The notes under the pieces were generated by a model. It ran no database searches and had not been told where the DNA came from. It saw nothing but the letters and a program-made list of their open reading frames with translations. Position numbers and translations under genes: made by a program. A stretch of 64,000 bases of DNA from Vibrio neptunius (lineage in GTDB: Bacteria > Pseudomonadota > Gammaproteobacteria > Enterobacterales > Vibrionaceae): contig CP079859.1 in the NCBI GenBank assembly GCA_019339365.1, positions 2,542,001 through 2,606,000 of the forward strand. Direction: 5' to 3'. The first letter of the stretch is position 1. Each line of letters starts with the position of its first letter. Below, piece by piece: positions 58,403 to 64,000 of the stretch.

Positions 58403-59157
58403 TGCGAAGACTCTTTCACAGACCTAAACCCTCTGACCATTATTTGGCGTACGCGCTAAAGGGGCTTCGCTTGATCCCATTTTTGCTTATCTGTGCGACT
58501 ATTGCTCTGTTCTTGATTGATCGTTGGGTCTCCTATCAAACCAAAGATCAGCTCTATACAAGTCCAGAGCAAATCGGTAATTTCGACGTTGCCGTTGTAC
58601 TGGGAACCAGTAAGTATCTTGGAAAAATCCTTAATGATTACTACGCCAATCGTATCAGTGCATCGATAGCTTTGTATCAGAGTGAGAAAGTCGATAATTT
58701 CTTGTTAAGCGGTGACAATGCCCATCGCTCTTACAATGAGCCTTGGACAATGAAACGAGACTTGCTCAAAGCTGGCGTCCCTGAGAATCATATCTACCTC
58801 GACTATGCAGGCTTTCGAACTCTTGACTCAGTAGTTCGAGCAAAGGAAATTTTTGATACCGACAACTTCTTGATCATTACTCAGAAATTTCACTGCGAAC
58901 GAGCCTTGTTTATCGCTAACTTTCATAATATCAATGCCAAGTGTTTTGCGGTTCCAGGTCCATCAGCACACTCTGGTTATAAGATCAGGCTAAGGGAAGT
59001 GTTTGCAAGAGCTAAAGCTGTCTTGGATCTTTATATCACACGCGCAAAACCTAAATTCCTTGGCCCCAAAGAGCCCATCCAAACCGACAATGGTGAAGCA
59101 ACTACGATAGAAGACGCTAATCCCCAACGTAGCGTAGAGTCACTGTCAACAAATTGA
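58375..59157 (+). CDS. SanA/YdcF/ElyC-family membrane protein (DUF218)
   Basis: A 260-residue protein with one N-terminal transmembrane anchor (about 30-50, LIPFLLICATIALFLI) and a DUF218 domain: FDVAVVLGTSKYLG, NFLLSGDNAHRSYNEP, HCERALFIANFHNI. E. coli SanA affects outer-membrane barrier function and vancomycin resistance. The C-terminal 40 residues are an acidic, probably disordered tail. Overlaps the DUF3392 gene, so it is probably co-translated. Confidence 0.85.
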   Translation: MGTTESTNLVRRLFHRPKPSDHYLAYALKGLRLIPFLLICATIALFLIDRWVSYQTKDQLYTSPEQIGNFDVAVVLGTSKYLGKILNDYYANRISASIALYQSEKVDNFLLSGDNAHRSYNEPWTMKRDLLKAGVPENHIYLDYAGFRTLDSVVRAKEIFDTDNFLIITQKFHCERALFIANFHNINAKCFAVPGPSAHSGYKIRLREVFARAKAVLDLYITRAKPKFLGPKEPIQTDNGEATTIEDANPQRSVESLSTN

Positions 59158-59238
59158 ATTTGAATATCTGGCGCTCGTTTATATTCGTTCACAATCAAGA
59201 GTGTGTCCCAACCCAAAGCACGAGGTGGTGTTCTGAGC

Positions 59239-59516
59239 TTAAATCAGCCTGTAAGCCTCGAACAAGCCACCATAACGTTGCATCAATAGTTCCCTATTAC
59301 TACTTACCTTGAATTGCGTTATCGTGTTTTCACGGCAGGCGAATTGTATTGGCAATGAAGACAACATACGCACCTGTGTATTGCCACTACTCCCACAATA
59401 GTCGTCGATAAATCCATCATAAAATCCAACGATCGCTGGACAACCAAGGTATTCATATTGCCAGTCGAAATTCTCTGCTACACTGAATGCCGAGTGAATC
59501 AGCTTAAATAAAACAT
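59239..59516 (-). pseudogene. Candidate unannotated small gene, possibly frameshifted at its start
   Basis: A minus-strand frame of about 100 codons is open from 59541 to the TAA at 59239-59241. It reads as coherent protein (ENFDWQYEYLGCPAIVGFY, DDYCGSSGNTQVRMLSSLPI, CRENTITQFKVSSNRE) with three cysteines. The frame has no ATG, GTG or TTG near its 5' end, but one extra T at the T4 run beside the ATG at 59516 would give MFLFKLIHSAFSVAENF, a signal-like start. Family unknown. It could equally be the 3' piece of a lost gene. Confidence 0.45.
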
Positions 59517-59559
59517 TTATCGATATAAGAGCTGAAGAATATTAAAAAAGAGCAATGTC

Positions 59560-60384
59560 ATGTCTTTAATCGCAAAAGGTACGCTAAACAAAATGCGTGC
59601 TTCCTTAGATGGTGAGGTCCACTATCGTCTTCCTGTGGGCGAAGAACTCGTCGATCTTAAACCCTTCATCGGTCAGAGCATTACCCTAACCCACACGGGC
59701 AACATTTTTTGTAGCGCTTGCGGCAAAAAAACCAAGAAGAGCTATTCCCAAGGTCACTGCTTTGTATGCATGAAAAAACTCGCCAGCTGCGATATGTGCA
59801 TTATGAAACCAGAGAGTTGCCACTACGACCAAGGTACGTGTCGCGAACCGCAGTGGGGTGAAGAGAACTGTATGGTTGACCACTTCGTCTATTTATCAAA
59901 TACATCCAGCCTCAAAGTAGGGATTACTCGCCATACCCAAATCCCGACTCGTTGGATCGATCAAGGGGCAACCCAAGGTCTCCCCATATTCAAAGTCAAA
60001 ACTCGTCATATTTCTGGCCTGATTGAAGTTGAACTGGCTAAGCACATTGCAGATAAAACCAACTGGCGTACCTTGCTGAAAGAAGATGGCGAGCCAATGC
60101 CGCTTGAAGAGAAGTTTGCAGAGCTATTGCCGTTGGTTGAAGACAAAATCGCTGAGATAAAACATCAGTTCGGTGATGATGCGATTGAGATACTCAACGC
60201 TGATATCACGTCCATCAGCTACCCAGTTTTACAGCACCCAACAAAAATCACATCGCATAACTTTGATAAGAACCCTGAAGTCACTGGGCTCTTACAGGGG
60301 ATAAAAGGCCAGTATATGATTTTTGATACTGGTGTTATCAACATCCGTAAATTCACTTCCTACGAAGTCGAAGTCAGCGTTTGA
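59560..60384 (+). CDS. DUF2797 family zinc-ribbon protein
   Basis: A 274-residue protein. Cys-rich N-terminal half with zinc-binding pairs CSACGKKTKKS, CFVCMKKLASCDMC and a CHYDQGTC segment. The next part (VYLSNTSSLKVGITRHTQIP followed by RWIDQGATQ) resembles a GIY-YIG-like fold. The family is widespread and of unknown function. It has its own terminator, shared with the convergent M16 peptidase gene. Confidence 0.85.
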   Translation: MSLIAKGTLNKMRASLDGEVHYRLPVGEELVDLKPFIGQSITLTHTGNIFCSACGKKTKKSYSQGHCFVCMKKLASCDMCIMKPESCHYDQGTCREPQWGEENCMVDHFVYLSNTSSLKVGITRHTQIPTRWIDQGATQGLPIFKVKTRHISGLIEVELAKHIADKTNWRTLLKEDGEPMPLEEKFAELLPLVEDKIAEIKHQFGDDAIEILNADITSISYPVLQHPTKITSHNFDKNPEVTGLLQGIKGQYMIFDTGVINIRKFTSYEVEVSV

Positions 60385-60407
60385 TCGAAAGATACCCTGA
60401 TGTAATA

Positions 60408-60443
60408 AAAAAGCCCTTTCATTAAACAATGAAAGGGCTTTTT
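60408..60443. terminator. Bidirectional terminator between DUF2797 and M16 genes
   Basis: AAAAGCCCTTTCATT/AATGAAAGGGCTTTT, about 15 bp with a short loop, A-run and T-run on both sides. Confidence 0.92.
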
Positions 60444-60456
60444 CAAGTGCGGAGGC

Positions 60457-63204
60457 TTATTGATCGAGGGGACTAAGTATGTATTTGTATTTCTCTGCAC
60501 CTTGACCAAATGATTCAACGATACGGACTCTCACGTCTTCTAGCAATATGGTTTTTGCCATCTCTCTTGCCTGAGTAAAGGCTTCCTCACCAAAACCATT
60601 CACCAAGGTTAAAGCACGGAACCAAGCGACATCAGAGGGGTAGTTGATCGTGTCTTTGATATACGCATCCAGTTGTTCCCTAGCGATAGTAAATTCTTCT
60701 TGGGTCACTTCAGCAATGAGTTCTTGAATCACCTTGTCGATAGCTTGCTCTACCTTGGGCAGATCCTCTGCGGCGACTTGCGCTTCGAGCGTCCAATCTG
60801 TTGCAGGTTCATTGTAGTCCGTAGAATAGTAGCTATCTGGAGCGTAGTCTAAACTCAGCTCTTCACGCACATATGCATCCAATCGTCTTGCTAGAATACG
60901 TTGAATAACTTTATCAACTAATACCAGTTTTGCATCCTGAGCCCGAGCCGATTTGTTGATGGCGCGTAATCTATAACGGCTATTTTGTTCATCGTTGATC
61001 GCCAGATTAACTTTGCTGTCAGGGCGATCATTATAATTCACCCGATAAGATGGCATTGGCGCCTCTTCCTGTGAGATGGTCGCTACAAAATTCTTCACAC
61101 CCTCTGCAACCTGCGCTGAATCCAAACCAGCCACAATGACCAGTTTACTATTTCGTGATTTCCTGAATAGTTCATCATAGACTTGTTGAACTTGATCGAC
61201 CGTTACGTTCTCAAAGTCATGAGCTTTGGTAGGAAAATAGACGCTTTGCTGCGCGTAGGTATTCGTCTCAATGGCGTCATACCATTGGCCAAGTGGAGAT
61301 TTGACGTAAGACAGAAGTTCATCAGAGTATTCCTTCTTCAACACGTCAAGCTGCTGTTCACTGAACTTGGGGTATGTCATTACGTTGTATAGAAGTTTTA
61401 GGGCATCATTGACCTGATCTGTAGGTACACTAATTTCGAAACCATGTTCCGTGCCATTAATGTAACTTTGCACATCAATGTCATTTTTGCGGACATACGC
61501 TTTTAGTTGTACCCCATTAAATTGACCGACACCGCTCTTGATGATCGTTGCAAGCAGAAGTTGAGATGCAGGTAGCAGCTCCCTATCCAATACGGCTTTA
61601 CCGCCAGCTGACATGTAAACAATGTGGGCAAAATCGCTGTCATTTTCAGGATCGAACAACACATCGATGCCGTTCTCCAAGGACCAGGTTAGTTGACCAT
61701 TTTTCCCATCGATAGCGGCAGGTAGTGGGTCAACAGACTCCACTTCAATTAGCCCATCTACGTCTGTACTGATACGATTACTGGTAACACCAGGCATTCC
61801 ATACATGCTTTTCCACTCTGGTAGAGTTTGCTTCGCTTGCTCAATTGATTCTGTGTGATCAGTGCCAACGAACATATCATATGAATAAGATAGCATATTT
61901 CTCGCATGTTGATTAATATCATCAAGACTGGTTGTTGCTAGCAGTTGATCAAGGCTGCGCTTATAGTCAGCTAAAGATTGAGAAGGTTCGCCTTCCGCCA
62001 GTTGGTACGTTCTGTCTTCAGCAAAAGCTTCTGCTCCACGCTTAAACCAATCATCATCAGCATGTTTACGACTACTACGATACCCCGCCATCACAACATC
62101 GAATTCCTCCGAACTCACACCATGATCCCTCAGTGACGCCAAAGTACTAAAAAACAAAGGCTGGACGCTATCTCTGTCTTGTGGAGCAAATGCAATAGAT
62201 ACGTCGTATATCCGTTCATCCACGCTAGTGTATATGCTAGAATCGAAGTCGCGTAACGGTAACGCATGCTCTGAGTAAACGGCATCCAAGCGATTTGATA
62301 CAAGTCGCGCAACGATACTGTCTTTCCAATACTCAATAAGATCTTCTCTCGTTAGCAGCACATCATCACCAAGGTAGAATGTTAGTCCGGCCACAGACGG
62401 TTCACCAATGTTAACTTGCGCGACAAAATCACCTTTATTGATCTTCGCTTTTGGTCGAACAGGAGGTTGAGAGTCACTGGTCGATTGCCAATCAGAGAAC
62501 ATTTTTTTAATCAGCTCTCTGGCATCTTCGCGCTTAATGTCACCTACAATAATTAGCTCACTCAATTGGGGCTGATACCAAGTATCATAAAACGCTTTGA
62601 GCGATTGAGATGTCGCGTTTTGAATGCTCTCTGCCGTACCGATCGCCGCCTTTCCCTCATAAGGCGTTCCTTTAATACTGTTTTCATAAGCTTTATCGTA
62701 GAAAGAGCGATTTTCCGGGGCCCTGCGGCGATATTCTGCAAGTACAACGCCTTTTTCGCGTTCAACTTCATCAGGCGAGAATGTGACGCGATTGGCAACA
62801 TCTCTTAACCAAAGCATCGCCTTATCGAGCTCATCTTGATTGGGTAAACTCAGTGTGTAAACCGTTTCCTCATATGAAGTGTAAGCGTTGACATCGTCCC
62901 CACTCGCACCCGTTTTTTCCATCAGTTCAATGACTTCGTTAGGGGTAAAGTTTTCACTGCCATTAAATGCCATATGCTCGACAAAATGAGCGTATCCAAG
63001 TTGGTCTGGGGTTTCTTCGAGAGATCCCGCATGAATAAACAAGCGAAGAGACAAGGCTTCGGTATCAATCGGATAGATGTGATACTTTAACCCGTTGTTT
63101 AACTGACCAGACGTCCAGTTGGTATTCTTCTCAATGGGAATGCTAGTCGTTTGCTGAGCACAAGCTGTCAGCAGCAAGACGACCAAAATCAGGATTTTCT
63201 TCAT
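60457..63204 (-). CDS. M16-family zinc metallopeptidase lipoprotein
   Basis: A 915-residue pitrilysin-like peptidase. Lipoprotein signal MKKILILVVLLLTACAQ (lipobox LTAC). Active M16 half at the N-terminus: the inverted zinc motif HFVEH (HxxEH), followed about 75 residues later by a Glu in EREKGVVLAEYRR. Inactive M16 half at the C-terminus (about 480-915). Such proteins (PqqL-like) degrade peptides in the periplasm or at the outer membrane. The substrate is unknown. Confidence 0.9.
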   Translation of the reverse strand: MKKILILVVLLLTACAQQTTSIPIEKNTNWTSGQLNNGLKYHIYPIDTEALSLRLFIHAGSLEETPDQLGYAHFVEHMAFNGSENFTPNEVIELMEKTGASGDDVNAYTSYEETVYTLSLPNQDELDKAMLWLRDVANRVTFSPDEVEREKGVVLAEYRRRAPENRSFYDKAYENSIKGTPYEGKAAIGTAESIQNATSQSLKAFYDTWYQPQLSELIIVGDIKREDARELIKKMFSDWQSTSDSQPPVRPKAKINKGDFVAQVNIGEPSVAGLTFYLGDDVLLTREDLIEYWKDSIVARLVSNRLDAVYSEHALPLRDFDSSIYTSVDERIYDVSIAFAPQDRDSVQPLFFSTLASLRDHGVSSEEFDVVMAGYRSSRKHADDDWFKRGAEAFAEDRTYQLAEGEPSQSLADYKRSLDQLLATTSLDDINQHARNMLSYSYDMFVGTDHTESIEQAKQTLPEWKSMYGMPGVTSNRISTDVDGLIEVESVDPLPAAIDGKNGQLTWSLENGIDVLFDPENDSDFAHIVYMSAGGKAVLDRELLPASQLLLATIIKSGVGQFNGVQLKAYVRKNDIDVQSYINGTEHGFEISVPTDQVNDALKLLYNVMTYPKFSEQQLDVLKKEYSDELLSYVKSPLGQWYDAIETNTYAQQSVYFPTKAHDFENVTVDQVQQVYDELFRKSRNSKLVIVAGLDSAQVAEGVKNFVATISQEEAPMPSYRVNYNDRPDSKVNLAINDEQNSRYRLRAINKSARAQDAKLVLVDKVIQRILARRLDAYVREELSLDYAPDSYYSTDYNEPATDWTLEAQVAAEDLPKVEQAIDKVIQELIAEVTQEEFTIAREQLDAYIKDTINYPSDVAWFRALTLVNGFGEEAFTQAREMAKTILLEDVRVRIVESFGQGAEKYKYILSPLDQ

Positions 63205-63484
63205 AATAGAAATACTTTTTTGTTTTTTTATTTATGCGGAATATAACTGGTAAACTGTTGTGTCGATAGTCAATTTAACATGAATGGACTCATCTACGCC
63301 CCTTTTCTACCTTCGATGTTGCCTTTTTAATCAACTACACGTTATGCATCGCTCCCAACAAATAAATGAGACTATTGTCATTAAATGTGTTTTATTTCAA
63401 TACTTTGAAAGTTTTCAATATGCCGACTAGATTAAATCTGAACGCAATTAAGTGCGTGACGTCAATCTATTAGTGAGAAGAAAA

Positions 63485-64000
63485 ATGAAAACCATTTATA
63501 AGAACAGTAAAGTTGGCTCTTCACCTCTATTAAAAACTTTGACCACCGCGGCTCTAGTCGCCGCCCTTGCAGGCTGTGCAGGTAATCCGTACGTAACCGA
63601 GGCTGAACGCAACGATGTCATTACTTTAGGAGATTCCATTTTTGACCTTTCAGGAGAACTGCAACAATTTCTTGAGGGACCTGAAATGGCCAATACCACG
63701 TTCCGTGATTACACCTTAAGTGGTGCTAAGCTGAGCGGAGGAATCGTTGCCAAGCCAGTTGTTGAGCAATATCAGGATGCCAAAAGCGATGACTCCAATA
63801 TCAATGTTATTGTGATGGATGGAGGCGGTAACGACATCCTACTGCCCGCCGCCATCTTTGACCCTCACAAATGTAAAACCACTTGGTACCGCCCAGAGCT
63901 GAGCAGCAAATGTAAAAGCTTGGTTGATGATGTCTATGTGGAAACCGTTAATCTACTCAACGAAATGGACCAAGATGGTGTACAACAGGTCATCTATCTG
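63485..64000 (+). CDS. SGNH/GDSL hydrolase-family lipoprotein (3' end outside window)
   Basis: ATG at 63485; 172 codons are visible to the window edge. A lipoprotein-type signal, ALVAALAGCAGNP (lipobox LAGC, Cys about 36). SGNH block I is ITLGDSIFDLSG (nucleophile Ser in GDS), and VIVMDGGGNDILLP matches block III (GxND). The family contains secreted esterases and phospholipases. The catalytic Asp/His block lies beyond the edge. Confidence 0.85.
   Translation, partial: MKTIYKNSKVGSSPLLKTLTTAALVAALAGCAGNPYVTEAERNDVITLGDSIFDLSGELQQFLEGPEMANTTFRDYTLSGAKLSGGIVAKPVVEQYQDAKSDDSNINVIVMDGGGNDILLPAAIFDPHKCKTTWYRPELSSKCKSLVDDVYVETVNLLNEMDQDGVQQVIYL

Overview
The window looks like chromosomal DNA of a Vibrio species, probably the large chromosome. 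The gene set and order are typical of that genus: ldtD-mepK-ycbL, the imelysin/DUF1513 iron operon next to ribA, ycjX-ycjF-tyrR, sdaC-sdaA, queD, asnS, aspC, maeA, and an H-NOX gene beside a hybrid kinase. No rRNA, tRNA, CRISPR array, prophage or intact insertion sequence was seen.

Layout. 0-4.3 kb: an edge-truncated Lys/Ala-rich putative DNA-binding protein, a DUF2982 membrane protein and the cell-wall group ycbL, mepK, ldtD. 4.4-9.4 kb: a four-gene minus-strand operon (imelysin irpA, DUF1111 di-heme protein, imelysin lipoprotein, DUF1513) behind a near-consensus Fur box. 9.4-13.1 kb: ribA, a 58-aa protein, an AT-rich alpha/beta hydrolase and an SPFH protein. 13.5-22.8 kb is accessory: a second, short methionyl-tRNA synthetase with a decayed gene in front of it, then a 1.4-k-residue putative type VI secretion effector (LysM, MIX-like motif, hydrophobic C-terminus) followed by four tandem copies of a membrane protein that are its likely immunity genes (two intact, one frameshifted, one truncated).

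23-38 kb: a PAS-MCP-CZB chemoreceptor, a BLUF photoreceptor, small conserved genes, rimJ-like acetyltransferase, tyrR, ycjF, ycjX, class I fumarase, pabB, the H-NOX/hybrid kinase pair and a Nudix CoA pyrophosphatase. 38-46.8 kb: serine uptake and deamination (sdaC-sdaA), an aromatic amino acid permease with a Phe/Tyr-rich upstream mini-ORF, queD, a chemoreceptor with a CxxCH haem c motif, and asnS behind a long leader hairpin. 47-64 kb: a MocR-type regulator, an HD-GYP protein, aspC, an outer-membrane barrel, a DExH helicase, maeA, DUF3392, a SanA-like protein, DUF2797, an M16 peptidase lipoprotein and an edge-truncated SGNH hydrolase lipoprotein.

A recurring oddity is the number of genes broken by single-base changes inside homopolymer runs (DUF1111, MCP-CZB, tyrR twice, pabB twice, the third immunity gene, mocR-like, outer-membrane protein, DUF3392). 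In each case shifting one base restores a full family-like protein. These are more likely sequencing or assembly errors than true pseudogenes, so each is annotated over its full restored span.

The most interesting locus is 15.7-22.8 kb, which looks like an orphan T6SS effector/immunity island (no VgrG, Hcp, PAAR or other T6SS structural gene is present) with an actively duplicating, mosaic immunity array.
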